Origin: Breoghania sp037026715
Lineage (GTDB): Bacteria; Pseudomonadota; Alphaproteobacteria; Rhizobiales; Stappiaceae
Direction of reading: 5' to 3'
Assembly: GCF_037026715.1 (NCBI RefSeq)
Contig: NZ_JBANCG010000012.1
Location: 1 to 64,000, forward strand
DNA: 64,000 nucleotides
The notes beneath the pieces were generated by a model. It was not told the origin of the DNA and made no database searches. It saw only the letters and a program-made list of their open reading frames with translations. The first letter of the stretch is position 1. Every line of letters begins with the position of its first letter. The position numbers and the translations under genes are program-made. Below, piece after piece: positions 1 to 8,984 of this stretch.

Positions 1-51
1 GTCCCGGTGTTGGCGCAGGCCTGCTAGGGGCCGAATACCGATTGAAAGACA

Positions 52-447
52 ATGCAACTCCATTTCGCTCTTGTCCATCAGGACGAAGGAAGCGCCTTCG
101 GCATTCAGTTTCCGGATCTCCCGGGCTGCTTTTCCGCAGCCGATTCCGAGGAAGACTTGATCACGAATGCGCAAGAGGCTCTGGCACTGTACCTTGAGGA
201 CGAGGCAGCACCTCAGGCTCGATCCGTCATCGAGATCAACAATGACCCAGAGGTCAAAGCCGAGCTGGCAAAGGGCGCTTTCCTGATCGCCGTGCCATGA
301 CTCACGCTTTCTGGCCGGACAAAAAAGGCAAACATCACCCTGGATGCGGGCCTGCTCGATGCTATTGATGAAGCCGCCAAAGCGAGGAAGCTGACGCGCT
401 CAGCCTATCTTGCAGACCTTGCCCGGCGAGACCTCAACGCGGCGTGA
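52..447 (+). pseudogene. HicB-family antitoxin interrupted by an in-frame stop
   Basis: Residues 1-82 form a HicB N-terminal domain (FPDLPGCFSAADSEEDLITN is the usual HicB signature). The frame then meets TGA at 298-300. The same frame continues directly with LTLSGRTKKANITLDAGLLD and a ribbon-helix-helix segment ending at a second stop at 445-447. Without the TGA the product would be about 131 residues, a normal HicB length, so this is a nonsense mutation rather than a frameshift. The DNA-binding half has no in-frame ATG of its own. No HicA toxin is visible in the 51 bases upstream. The N-terminal half could still be made as a truncated protein. Confidence 0.75.
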
Positions 448-476
448 CCCATAGGTCTCACCACCAAGAGGCCACT

Positions 477-626
477 ATGGCTCGCAATCCTGATCGTTGC
501 CCGACGCATCCGGGTGAAATTCTCCGGGAGGATGTGATCCCGGCCACGGGGCGGAGCAAGGCGGAATTGGCCCGCGTCCGTTCACGTTCGGCTTTGTATG
601 CGTCGCCCGCGAATTTTCCTGAGTGA
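477..626 (+). pseudogene. HigA-type antitoxin N-terminal fragment
   Basis: The ATG at 477 opens a 49-residue frame whose first 30 residues match the start of HigA antitoxins (THPGEILREDVIPATGRSKA, the HPGE-L-E-P-G pattern). Homology then stops at the beginning of the helix-turn-helix domain and the frame runs into unrelated sequence before its stop. It therefore cannot make a working DNA-binding antitoxin. No HigB toxin is visible nearby. It lies 30 bases after the broken hicB, so both look like leftovers of eroded toxin-antitoxin loci. Confidence 0.6.
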
Positions 627-657
627 CAGCGAGCCCGCAGTCAGCCCGCAGACACTC

Positions 658-1989
658 CTAATCAACGGGCAGGCCGCTGGGCACCGTGTCGGGGCGGCCC
701 ATCGGGCGTTTTAGTGCGGCTTCTCCGGTCAACGCATTCAGGAATGCAACGATATCTGCAATCTCGGCGTCGGTGACGGACGGCAGATCGATATCGACCC
801 TCGACCGGACCCGATCATTCTCAGCCACGTTGTCACGCAGAGCGAAATCGCTGGAGGCAAGCCACGGAACCGGCGGCAGGATCGCCATCTTGGCGCGCCA
901 CTCGACATTGCTTTCCCGCGGCTTGAGGTGATGGCGCACCATCGCTTCAAGCGTCGGCATGGCGCCATCGTGACCATACGGTGCTGTCAGCGCGACATTT
1001 CGCAGGAATGGCACGCGAAAGCGGTAAGCATCCTCAGGCGCATCGGAAACGGCCATGCGGCCCACATCGCGGGCAATCGGGTCGTTCAGCAAAGTGCGCC
1101 CCGGCCCTAACGGCGGCAGCGCCAGCGCCTGAAAGCTCTGGTTCGACAGCATCGGTCCCGCATGGCAACTTGAGCAGCCGACTTTGCCGTAAAACAGTTC
1201 CATCCCGCGCTTTTGCGCATCGTTCAGGGCTGTTTCGTCACCCTCTAGGTATTTGTCGAAGGGGCTATCGAAATTGCGATACTCCGTCCCCTCGAAAGCG
1301 GCGATGGCATTGGCGATTTCGACGATCGTGATGTCGGAAGCCTCGTTCACATTGTCGAAGGCGTCTATGAACATCGGGACATAGGCATCGACATTGCGAA
1401 CACGTTCCGCGACCAGCGGCCAGACGTAATGCGCGCCTTCATACGCCGCCCCCGCGATCGCGTTCTCGCCGGGCTGCCCGGCCATTTCCGTTTCCGAAGC
1501 CATCGGGAACAGAACCTGCGCCGCAAGAACAGAATTCAGCCCCTTTGGCAGAAATATCCAGGCCGGGGTCCTGAAACCGTTGCCGAAATCGTCGGAAACC
1601 TCGACCCGCCCATCAAGGAACATGAACCTGACATCCCGATGCCCCAGATTCCAAAGGGCCGGCGCATTGCGCGGCACCCGTTCGAGGATTCGGTTTGCCC
1701 CGGTTCCGCCAGAGCGATGCATGCCAAGCCCGACGCCGCCCTCACCGATACCAAGGCTTACACCGTCGGAGCCGTTGAAGTCGTGATGATGGCAGGTGGC
1801 ACAGGCGATATTCTGGTTGCCAGAGAGAATCTTGTCGTAAAATAGCAACTGTCCAAGTTGCACCTGGGCTGGTTCGAACCGGATAAAATCGTCAAGCGTC
1901 AACGGGTCCGGCAAATCGAGCGCCATGGCAGGCGCAACCATGGTCACGGATAGCAGACAAGCGCACAATTTTGCTCGAACGGATATCAC
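658..1989 (-). CDS. Di-heme cytochrome c peroxidase / MauG-family protein
   Basis: A 443-residue exported protein. The GTG start at 1989 is preceded by GAGGAA five bases upstream and gives a short signal peptide ending near VAPAMA. Two c-type heme sites are visible: CATCH near the N terminus of the mature protein and CSSCH in the second half, the arrangement of bacterial cytochrome c peroxidases and MauG. The LTAPYGHDGAMPTLEAMVRH stretch is the usual second-domain signature. It should act in the periplasm, either reducing H2O2 with electrons from a small cytochrome or oxidising a partner protein as MauG and MbnH do. It lies downstream of and co-directional with the FG-GAP/UnbV gene, so the two are probably co-transcribed. 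The exact substrate is unknown. Confidence 0.85.
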   Translation of the reverse strand: MISVRAKLCACLLSVTMVAPAMALDLPDPLTLDDFIRFEPAQVQLGQLLFYDKILSGNQNIACATCHHHDFNGSDGVSLGIGEGGVGLGMHRSGGTGANRILERVPRNAPALWNLGHRDVRFMFLDGRVEVSDDFGNGFRTPAWIFLPKGLNSVLAAQVLFPMASETEMAGQPGENAIAGAAYEGAHYVWPLVAERVRNVDAYVPMFIDAFDNVNEASDITIVEIANAIAAFEGTEYRNFDSPFDKYLEGDETALNDAQKRGMELFYGKVGCSSCHAGPMLSNQSFQALALPPLGPGRTLLNDPIARDVGRMAVSDAPEDAYRFRVPFLRNVALTAPYGHDGAMPTLEAMVRHHLKPRESNVEWRAKMAILPPVPWLASSDFALRDNVAENDRVRSRVDIDLPSVTDAEIADIVAFLNALTGEAALKRPMGRPDTVPSGLPVD

Positions 1990-2120
1990 ACTGCATTCCT
2001 CGTTTGAGCCTACTTCCCCAAGGTTACATGCATCCAAAGTACCGCTCCAAGCGCTTTTTGTTGCACTCCTCTTGGGTGGCAGCGCAGGAGGCACGGAGCC
2101 GCACCCCGTGGCACCGCGCA

Positions 2121-4214
2121 TCAGTCGCGGGTGATGCGATAGATGGCGCCGGCGGCAAGGGGGCTAGTGATTTCGGTAATTCCGCCGTCGGCCCAGTGGA
2201 CCGTGAGACGAGCGATTTCGCCAGCATCGCCAAGTCCGAAATGCGCCACCGGGGCATCGAACGACATGAAGCCGCCGCCCGATTGCAGCTCGCGCATCAT
2301 CCGGGTGCCATCGGGCAATTCGGCGACCAACCGCGCCCCCAGCCCGTGGCTGTTGCCTTTGGCATCGCGCAGTTCCACCTCGATGGCATTGCCCGTCTGA
2401 GAACCGTTGAGAAACAGCGCCACCGGGCCGTTGACCGGTTGGGTGATGATATCGAGGTCGCCGTCATGGTCCATGTCGAAAGCCACCGCACTGGCGGTCA
2501 TCAGGTAATCCTCCAGCCCGAAGGGGCCGGAAGCCTCGGTGAAGGTTCCATCGCCCTTATTGCGGAAGAACAGATTTGACGGACTGACCTCGTTCGGGAC
2601 CCACGTACCGTTGACGATATAGACGTCCTGCCAGCCATCATTGTCGAAATCTGCGATTTTGGTATCCCAGGACCAGCCGCCGATCTCGAGCCCCTCGGCC
2701 GAGGCCGTGTCGGTATAGGCGCGGCCCTGCCAGGTCAGCAGGACGTTCGTGCGCAGGATCTGGCGGATCGTGGTATCGAAATCCGCCTGCTGCGGCCTCT
2801 TCCATGGCTTGAAATGGATGTCGCAAAAGGCGCGCGTGGTTCTCTGGTCGGCGGGGATCAAGGAGCAGATCGTCGGATCCTGTTTCTGGATCGCCAGATC
2901 CTTGACCAGCATCGCCTTGCACTCGGCCTGCAGTGCGCCCTTGAGCTCCTGGCACTTGGCCGCATAGACCGGGTCGAACCGGTTGCCGGACTTATACCAG
3001 GACTTGATGGCCATGTTACGGAGGCAGAGCGCCTTGGCCGCGGCGTCTTCGATGGCATCGCAGTATTTCGACAGAGCCTGCATTTTCAGCCGCTCGGACA
3101 CAAGCGACGACCGCCCGGCGATCTGCGCGAAAAAAATCTCCGGCATCCCGTCGTTGTGAAGATCCGCCGTCTTTATCGCCATGGTGGTTGTGGTGGTGTG
3201 CGGGATCAGGTTGTCAGCCCGGGTGACGGCTCTGAAGCCGCCCTCTCCGTCACCGAGATAGATATAATCCGGCAGTTCGAAATCGTTGCCGACCAACAGA
3301 TCGGCGGTGCCATTCAAATCTATATCGCTGAACAGGATGACGAGCGTTTCGCCGGGCAGACCCGGCAGTTCGGCGAAGTGACTGCCATCCAGCGTGCCGT
3401 TTTCATTGAATATCAAACGGTTGCGCGATTCTTCGCCGGGGATGCGCCGATACCAGCCGGCGGCCCAGTTACCCAGGGCGACGTCCAGGTCGCCGTCGCG
3501 GTCGAAATCGGCGAAGCTCAGCGAAATCGACAGCATCGCGTCGTCGCGATTGGCCACCCGTTGCAGCTTGTCGGTAACGAAGGTGCCCTGCCGGTTGTGA
3601 ACGATGAAATTGCCGTCCAGGTATGTGGCGAGAAACAGGTCGAGCCAGCCGTCATTGTCGATATCGACCAGTGCGGCATTGAAAACGTCCAGATCGGCCA
3701 GCGGACCAGGCTCGTACGGCAGCCGACTGAACCTGCCGGCGCCGTCATTTTCGTAGATATAGACGCCGCGTTCGGTGGAGGCGATCACCAGATCGAGATC
3801 GCCGTCATGGTCAATATCGCCGGTCGACAGGCTGCGCCCTTCCCAGAACGGCGGCCACATGTCCTTCATCGACAATTCCAGTGGCTTATCGATGCCGCGG
3901 GTTGACGCTTCGACGCGCTGGAAGACCGTCTCATAGCCGGGCGAACGCCGGGCGAAAGGGCGCGATGTAATCCGGACCGGGCGATCGGACGACATTTCCG
4001 CCGCCTCCGCCGCCGCAGGCAGGATCAGCCGTTCCAGCCCCCAAAGGATGCCAAGCGCCCCTGGGCTCTGAAACTGGATGGCGCCCGATATCCGCGTCTT
4101 TTCATCGAGTTGTGGCAAGCGCGACAGGGGCCCGAACAACGCCGCAAGGACCGCAACCAAGATCACGGCAAAGCCCACGCGCCGTTTGGCGTGTCGCGCG
4201 TCTGATCCGGTCAT
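2121..4214 (-). CDS. FG-GAP/VCBS repeat protein with C-terminal ASPIC/UnbV domain
   Basis: About 697 residues. The ATG at 4214 follows a strong AAGGGGGGA ribosome site. The N terminus (positive, then FAVILVAVLAALFGPL) is a membrane anchor or uncleaved signal. The body holds several FG-GAP calcium-binding repeats (DHDGDLDLVI, DNDGWLDLFL, DRDGDLDVAL, DNDGWQDVYI, DHDGDLDIIT) that would fold as an integrin-like beta-propeller outside the cytoplasm. A segment with six cysteines, near residues 370-460, interrupts the propeller. The last 90 residues match the ASPIC/UnbV domain. Function is unknown in this family. Its position directly before a MauG-like di-heme enzyme suggests it may be that enzyme's partner or substrate; that is inference. 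Confidence 0.8.
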   Translation of the reverse strand: MTGSDARHAKRRVGFAVILVAVLAALFGPLSRLPQLDEKTRISGAIQFQSPGALGILWGLERLILPAAAEAAEMSSDRPVRITSRPFARRSPGYETVFQRVEASTRGIDKPLELSMKDMWPPFWEGRSLSTGDIDHDGDLDLVIASTERGVYIYENDGAGRFSRLPYEPGPLADLDVFNAALVDIDNDGWLDLFLATYLDGNFIVHNRQGTFVTDKLQRVANRDDAMLSISLSFADFDRDGDLDVALGNWAAGWYRRIPGEESRNRLIFNENGTLDGSHFAELPGLPGETLVILFSDIDLNGTADLLVGNDFELPDYIYLGDGEGGFRAVTRADNLIPHTTTTTMAIKTADLHNDGMPEIFFAQIAGRSSLVSERLKMQALSKYCDAIEDAAAKALCLRNMAIKSWYKSGNRFDPVYAAKCQELKGALQAECKAMLVKDLAIQKQDPTICSLIPADQRTTRAFCDIHFKPWKRPQQADFDTTIRQILRTNVLLTWQGRAYTDTASAEGLEIGGWSWDTKIADFDNDGWQDVYIVNGTWVPNEVSPSNLFFRNKGDGTFTEASGPFGLEDYLMTASAVAFDMDHDGDLDIITQPVNGPVALFLNGSQTGNAIEVELRDAKGNSHGLGARLVAELPDGTRMMRELQSGGGFMSFDAPVAHFGLGDAGEIARLTVHWADGGITEITSPLAAGAIYRITRD

Positions 4215-4404
4215 CAATCCCCCCTTACGGCCCGCGCCAAGTCCAAAAAAGCCGCGCCGCTTGCTGCTCGCAATACCCCGATCATTCGCTAATCAGGCAT
4301 GCATTTCAACTGGCCTCCCCAATTTAAATTACCCTACGTGATTCAGAGACCGTCGAAAGCGCGTCTCCAGATATATTTGGTCTCGATCCCTTGTGAGGGG
4401 TGAC

Positions 4405-4475
4405 ACGCCGACCGTTTTGCTATTGATGACCTCCACCATCGCCTCCTGCCCGTCGAGCTATCCCGAGCGGATCAC
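4405..4475 (-). pseudogene. Degraded second copy of the NusG-like KOW segment
   Basis: Read on the minus strand from the end of the phospholipase D gene, this stretch encodes VIRSG-stop-LDGQEAMVEVINSKTVGVS. The intact NusG-like gene at 5489-6001 has VIRSGWLDGQAATVEVVNSKTVAVS at the same place. The tryptophan TGG has become TAG and the copy has no N-terminal domain. It is therefore a remnant of a duplicated or displaced nusG-like 3' end lying just beyond the phospholipase D gene. Confidence 0.7.
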
Positions 4476-5437
4476 GGAGATAAGAGTTTGTAAGCATCCG
4501 CGAGATCAATAATGGCATTGCGCCCGCCGTCTGCCGAATGCCCCATCAACACCGCTGGTGCAATTTCACCAAGCCGAGAGATGTCGCCTTCATTTAATTT
4601 CAGACGTCCCATGCACTCCAGGGTCACATTTTTTACTTCATTTACCAGCTGTAGATTGGAACGGTGGGATTTTTCAGGCCACGCTTTCCAAATGCCCGTG
4701 AAGCACGCGCGCCCTTCAGACATGTCGAAATCCAACAACCAATCATTCGCTGAAATCCGATCGTTCCAGCCACTATATGCGGAGATTGTATGCGGGAGTC
4801 GTCCGGCCTCCTCCTCTCTGTCAAGCCAAGCCTGATCGCGTTTTTCGAGCAAATCCGTCCAATACGCCAATTTGACTCGTCGCCAAGCGGGATGATCGGG
4901 AGCGTTGGCAAAGGCAGTCATCAGATTTCCCGTCAACGGCTTACCCGTTGGCGCCGCATTCACCCGACTTTTCCATACGAGTTCAGCCCGGTCGAGGTCG
5001 GCATCACAGATCACTATTCCCTCAGCAAATATTGCATCGAACCACTCCCCGATATCATTTAACTCTTCCGGATCATCTAGCCGAACATTGGCTTCGGCCC
5101 AGGCTTCAGCAGCATCGCCCTCGAGCGCGAGACCGTTTGCCGATGCGTTAGACGACCCAATTACAGCCCCTTCGGGGGGCCAGTAGACCTTGGCATGGAG
5201 CTTCGCGTACGATCTCAATTCAACATTTGAGAGCTTTCGGATCCGTCGCAGCTCATCCGGATTGCAGGCCCCCGACTCGAGATTGCAGAGAATTTTCAAC
5301 GTCAACCCAGCCCGGTCGAGACCGAGCCGATCGACAGCCCCCGCGCCCCAAAAAGCGACGGCTAGCGAGGCGCGTTTAGCTCCGCTAAGTAGCTCGCGAA
5401 TCTCCGTTAAGGCAGCATGTTCATCGAGGAGCATCAT
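4472..5437 (-). CDS. Phospholipase D-like domain protein
   Basis: A 321-residue soluble protein. It contains one recognisable HKD-type half site, HAKVYWPPEGAVIGSSNAS, where H-x-K and the GSSN segment match PLD-superfamily nucleases and phospholipases but the usual Asp is not in the standard place. PLD enzymes normally need two such sites, supplied by one chain or a dimer; only one is seen here, as in BfiI/NgoFVII-like nucleases, which dimerise. The rest of the protein is not recognised. It is flanked on both sides by NusG-like sequence, so it looks like a cargo gene inserted into a prophage remnant. A nuclease or defence role is possible but unproven. Start is one of two adjacent ATGs (5437 or 5434). 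Confidence 0.7.
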   Translation of the reverse strand: MMLLDEHAALTEIRELLSGAKRASLAVAFWGAGAVDRLGLDRAGLTLKILCNLESGACNPDELRRIRKLSNVELRSYAKLHAKVYWPPEGAVIGSSNASANGLALEGDAAEAWAEANVRLDDPEELNDIGEWFDAIFAEGIVICDADLDRAELVWKSRVNAAPTGKPLTGNLMTAFANAPDHPAWRRVKLAYWTDLLEKRDQAWLDREEEAGRLPHTISAYSGWNDRISANDWLLDFDMSEGRACFTGIWKAWPEKSHRSNLQLVNEVKNVTLECMGRLKLNEGDISRLGEIAPAVLMGHSADGGRNAIIDLADAYKLLSP

Positions 5438-5488
5438 AGATCCCTTGCAGGTTAGAGCACCGCACCAGCGCTTTGACTGACTTTAGCG

Positions 5489-6001
5489 CTAAGCCGCCTT
5501 CTCGACCCCCTCAAAATCCACCACCACCCGCAAGCCCGTCTCCAGCGACACGGCAACCGTCTTGCTGTTAACGACCTCCACCGTCGCAGCCTGCCCATCC
5601 AGCCATCCGGACCGGATGACGACGTGCTCCCCAATCTCGAACTGCACCCGCTGCCGGGCCTTGCGGAAGTCAAACATCCCCATATCCTGGGCGACCTGGA
5701 GTGCTTCGACGCGGTCCGCGCGGATCTCGACCGGTCGGCCATGGGCCGCGATGAACTGCGCAACGCCATCGCATTTCCGCGCAGCTCCGAACGCCAGATC
5801 ATCGGCCGAAAACCCCGCGAACACGTATCCGCTGAAGAGCGGCATTTCGATATCCTTCGTCCGGCGCTTGCCGCAGATCACCCGCTTGCGTCGGACCTGC
5901 TGCATTGGGCAGAAGGCTTCAATGCCGGCCTCTGCGAGTGAGACGATAGCCCGCCGCTCGCAACGCGGATTGGCCCGGATGACGTACCAGCGCTTTTCCA
6001 T
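5489..6001 (-). CDS. NusG/RfaH-like transcription elongation factor, phage-associated
   Basis: A 170-residue protein starting at the ATG at 6001, preceded by GGGGGAAGC. The N-terminal domain (KRWYVIRANPRCERRA, PLFSGYVFAGF) matches NusG N-terminal domains, which bind RNA polymerase. The C-terminal third (FEIGEHVVIRSGWLDGQAAT) is a KOW domain. It is a paralogue rather than the housekeeping nusG, which normally sits beside secE and rplK. Location in a run of phage replication genes suggests it modulates transcription of the element. A broken copy of its KOW part lies at 4405-4475. Confidence 0.8.
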   Translation of the reverse strand: MEKRWYVIRANPRCERRAIVSLAEAGIEAFCPMQQVRRKRVICGKRRTKDIEMPLFSGYVFAGFSADDLAFGAARKCDGVAQFIAAHGRPVEIRADRVEALQVAQDMGMFDFRKARQRVQFEIGEHVVIRSGWLDGQAATVEVVNSKTVAVSLETGLRVVVDFEGVEKAA

Positions 6002-6015
6002 GCTTCCCCCTGCCC

Positions 6016-6321
6016 TTATGCCGCCCACTCGATGCGCCGGCCCATTTCCTCAAACCGTTGCGCGTTGAAGTGCGCTTCGACTTCTGAGAACGCAGGCGCC
6101 GCGTCGTCGTGCATGCGGCCATCGCGCAGGATCTCGATTGCCCGGTCCCGGTGGTGATGGAGCGCGCGCCGAAGAAACCCCTCGTCGGCCGCACGGGCTT
6201 TCAGGCGCCTCTCGGCGTCGCCGGCCAACCAGAGGAATTCCTGCCTCTCATCGAGCGGCGTGGGCTCTGCGTAGCTGCGCACTTCGATGTGCGGCCCGGT
6301 TCGTTTGCTGGTCACATCCAA
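6016..6321 (-). CDS. Hypothetical protein of prophage remnant
   Basis: About 101 residues, charged, no membrane segment and no domain that I recognise. It is packed between the DUF1376 gene (7 bases) and the NusG-like gene (14 bases) on the same strand, which supports it being a real gene of the phage early operon. The frame opens with TTG at 6321; an in-frame GTG six bases later (6315) is an alternative start. Confidence 0.5.
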   Translation of the reverse strand: MDVTSKRTGPHIEVRSYAEPTPLDERQEFLWLAGDAERRLKARAADEGFLRRALHHHRDRAIEILRDGRMHDDAAPAFSEVEAHFNAQRFEEMGRRIEWAA

Positions 6322-6328
6322 GCCTTTC

Positions 6329-7276
6329 TCAAGCGATCATTCGCGGCTGAAACGGGATGATTTCGGATTTGGGCTTCGAGCGCTCAGCGATGACGGCCCG
6401 AACCTCGGAAACGAGCGCCGGCGGGATCACGCAGCCCGGCTTGCCCGGCTCGAGCCCGAGCTTGTCGGCCGGCCATGTGCGGGCGCCCGTCAGTGCCTCG
6501 AAGACAACGCGCTTGATGCTCTGAGCGGTGTAGACGCGGCCGTTGAGGGTGACGGCCTGTGCCGTGTCCGGGGCGCTTGTGCCGGCGCCGGCCCGCACGT
6601 CTTCGGGCTTGAGCCAGTCGGCCCGAAAGCCGCGCCAGCCGCGTTCGCAGCACAGCGCAACGGCGCGGGAGAACGATATCCCCGCCTTGTCGGCTTCGCG
6701 TTCGATGCCGGCCCATGCGGTTGCCGTGACCGGGGCACGATGCTTGCGACGAAGGGCGAGGAAATCGGACCAGAGCTGTTCGGGAATGCTCTCCGGTTTT
6801 TCGATCTGATCCTTTGACCGCCTGGACACAGGGCGCGCAGCGCTTTCCCCCTCGGGGGGATTAAGGGGGGTATTATTCTTATTTGTATTTTTATCGTTGG
6901 GCACCCGCTCAACACCTGTTGAAGCCGCCCTTTGTTTTTGCTGCCTTTTTTCGGCTGAAATTTCGCCAGCCCGTTTCTTGTTTTTCAGATTGTCCGCACG
7001 GTTTGAAATTTCGAATTCGGCGCGCGCATTCGTCAGGCAGTCGCCCCGGATCTCCAGCTTGCCCAGCTCGACGAGCTTTCCCAACACCTTGCGAAACGTG
7101 CTCTCGCGCATCCCGCAATAGGTATACAGGCGCAGATAGTGGAGATCGACCGGGCCGTTCTCCTCGTAGATGCGGCACAGGAGCATCGTGTAGACGCCGA
7201 CCTCCTGAGGCGACAGCCCGCGCACCCCGTTCATGAAGTCCGCCGGGTAGAAGTTGAAGTAGGGAATGCCGCTCAT
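6329..7276 (-). CDS. DUF1376 (YdaU-like) phage replication protein
   Basis: A 315-residue protein. The first 95 residues are a clear DUF1376 domain (IPYFNFYPADFMNGVRGLSP, then a winged-helix-like segment), found in phage replication modules of proteobacteria. A basic linker with many Lys, Arg and Gln follows, then a less conserved C-terminal region (LWSDFLALRRKHRAPVTATA) typical of these proteins. The gene overlaps the end of the DnaB-like gene by four bases (ATGA), so the two were translationally coupled in the original phage. Its job is probably origin binding or helicase loading; that is inferred from context. Confidence 0.75.
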   Translation of the reverse strand: MSGIPYFNFYPADFMNGVRGLSPQEVGVYTMLLCRIYEENGPVDLHYLRLYTYCGMRESTFRKVLGKLVELGKLEIRGDCLTNARAEFEISNRADNLKNKKRAGEISAEKRQQKQRAASTGVERVPNDKNTNKNNTPLNPPEGESAARPVSRRSKDQIEKPESIPEQLWSDFLALRRKHRAPVTATAWAGIEREADKAGISFSRAVALCCERGWRGFRADWLKPEDVRAGAGTSAPDTAQAVTLNGRVYTAQSIKRVVFEALTGARTWPADKLGLEPGKPGCVIPPALVSEVRAVIAERSKPKSEIIPFQPRMIA

Positions 7277-8030
7277 CGTGCGCTCCCGTTGTCGATGAAG
7301 TTGATTGCAATGTCGCAGTAGAGATCGAGCGAGCCCGTCGCCCCGTCGCGGGACTTGGCGACAATCGCCTCAAGGCGGTTCTCGTCATTGAAGGCGAGAG
7401 GCGTTGCATCGCGGATCGCGTAATATTCCGGGCGGTAGAGAAAGACGACGGAATTGGCGTCCTGTTCGATGGAGCCGGACTCGCGAAGGTCGGAGAGCTG
7501 CGGCCGGCAGCCCTCGCGCTTCTCAACCTCGCGGTTCAACTGGCTGAGGAGGACGAGGGCAACGCCGAGCCGCTTTGCCATGGCGAGGCAATGGGCCGTG
7601 ATTTCGGTCAACTCCGCCGTGCGGTTGCCGCGGTAGCGGGCCGAGGGGCGCAGAAGGCCCAGATGATCGAGAAAGATCACATCGAGCGATTGCCCGCGCC
7701 GCCCCCACGTCGTCCTGAGCGCCCGCGCTTTCGCCTCCACCTGGGCGATGGTGACGCCCGGCCGGTCATAGATGCGGATGGGCAGGTCTTTCAGCTCGTA
7801 ATGGGCCTCACAGACCGCGTTCGCTTCCCTGTCGCTCAGGCCGGCCTTGCGCTTGATCTGCTGATATTCGATCCGGGCCTTGTGCCGGCGGAAGATCTCG
7901 TGAGAGGCCATGCGCGCCCAGAGATCGGCGGCGGGAACCTCCAGCGAGAAATAGGCGGCACCGAACGGGCTCCCGTCGCGCCTCATCGCCGCCATCGAGC
8001 GCCCGGCGACAAAGAGCTGGACGGTCGGAG
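7273..8030 (-). pseudogene. Replicative DNA helicase (DnaB-like), 5'-truncated
   Basis: The C-terminal RecA-like ATPase core is easily recognised: SLEVPAADLWARM, the Walker B segment LDVIFLDHLGLL, the SQLNREVEKR motif and LRESGSIEQDANSVVFLYRP. The Walker A region and the whole N-terminal domain are missing: sequence that should read AGRPGMGKT instead reads VAGRSMAAMRRDG, and upstream of it the DNA belongs to an integrase on the opposite strand. The encoded protein cannot bind ATP normally, so the gene is dead. The break lies near 7990-8020. Confidence 0.75.
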
Positions 8031-8854
8031 ACATCTGGGAGGAATGCCGGAAGGACAAGGAAGCGCTCGGCCAGATCACCGCGACCAACATGCGCTTCCA
8101 CTGGCGGGCTCTGCAGCCGGAGTTCGTGGCCAAATTGCCGGACGGGATCACCATCCACGATTGCCGCGCCTATGCGGCGCGACGCCGCGAGCAGGGCAAG
8201 GCCCTCAACACGGTGATTGCCGAACTCAAGCACCTGCGGCTCGCCCTGAACTGGGCGGTCAAGCACAGCCTCATCGACAAGGCCCCGTTCATCGAGGTGC
8301 CTTCGGGCGGCGAGACCCGCGACCGCTATCTCACGAAGGACGAGTTCCGCAGGCTCTACGATGCCGCGATCATGCCGCACATCAAGCTCGCGATGGATCT
8401 GCTGATTGCGACCGGCGCCCGCGTCGAGGCGATCCTGAGCCTCACCTGGGACCGGGTCGATCTGGAACGGCGCAAGATCCACCTGAACGATCCCTTCACC
8501 GGCCGGCGCATGAAGGGGCGAACCTCCATCGTCATTCAGGAGGATCTGTTGCCGGTGCTCCTTGCCGCGGAACGGGGCCGCACATGTGCGTTCGTCATCG
8601 AACGCGGCGGGACGCGCGTCGGGTCGATCCGCCGGGGCATCGGGAACGCGGCTGAGCGCGCGGGCCTCTCCGGCGTCTCTCCGCATGTCTTCCGCCACAC
8701 CGCCGCCGTGTGGATGGCGGAGGACGGCGTGCCGATGGAGGAAATCGCCCAGTACCTCGGCCACCGGGACGTGAGCACGACGCGAAAGGTCTATGCGCGC
8801 TATTCGCCGGAATACCTCGCGAAGGCCGGGCGGTCGCTCAGCTGGCGGCAGTAA
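8009..8854 (+). pseudogene. Tyrosine recombinase (phage integrase), N-terminally truncated
   Basis: Integrase homology begins abruptly at SWTVGDIWEECRKDKEALGQ, in frame but with no start codon at that point; the first ATG is at 8090. The core-binding domain and the full catalytic domain follow. Catalytic residues are visible: Arg in ATGARVEAIL, HVFRHTA (H-x-x-R) and LGHRDVSTTRKVYARYS with the nucleophilic Tyr. About 60-80 N-terminal residues usual in this family are missing, replaced by the head-to-head truncated dnaB. Translation from 8090 could yield a 254-residue protein with intact catalytic residues but a damaged arm-binding region. It sits 130 bases from a tRNA 3' end, the usual integrase-att arrangement. 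Confidence 0.7.
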
Positions 8855-8984
8855 AGTGCACCTTGTATCACTCGAACCAAAACGGGGGCGGCAGGGGTGA
8901 ACAAAAGGGGGAAATGGCCAAAAATAAAGTGTTCCTCTCACGGAAAGTCAATGGGTTAGCAGGGGATCACGTGACTGAGGGTCA

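Noticed and set aside
298..300. In-frame TGA in hicB read as selenocysteine
   Set aside because: HicB is not a selenoprotein family and no SECIS-like hairpin or conserved Cys site is seen; a nonsense mutation is simpler.
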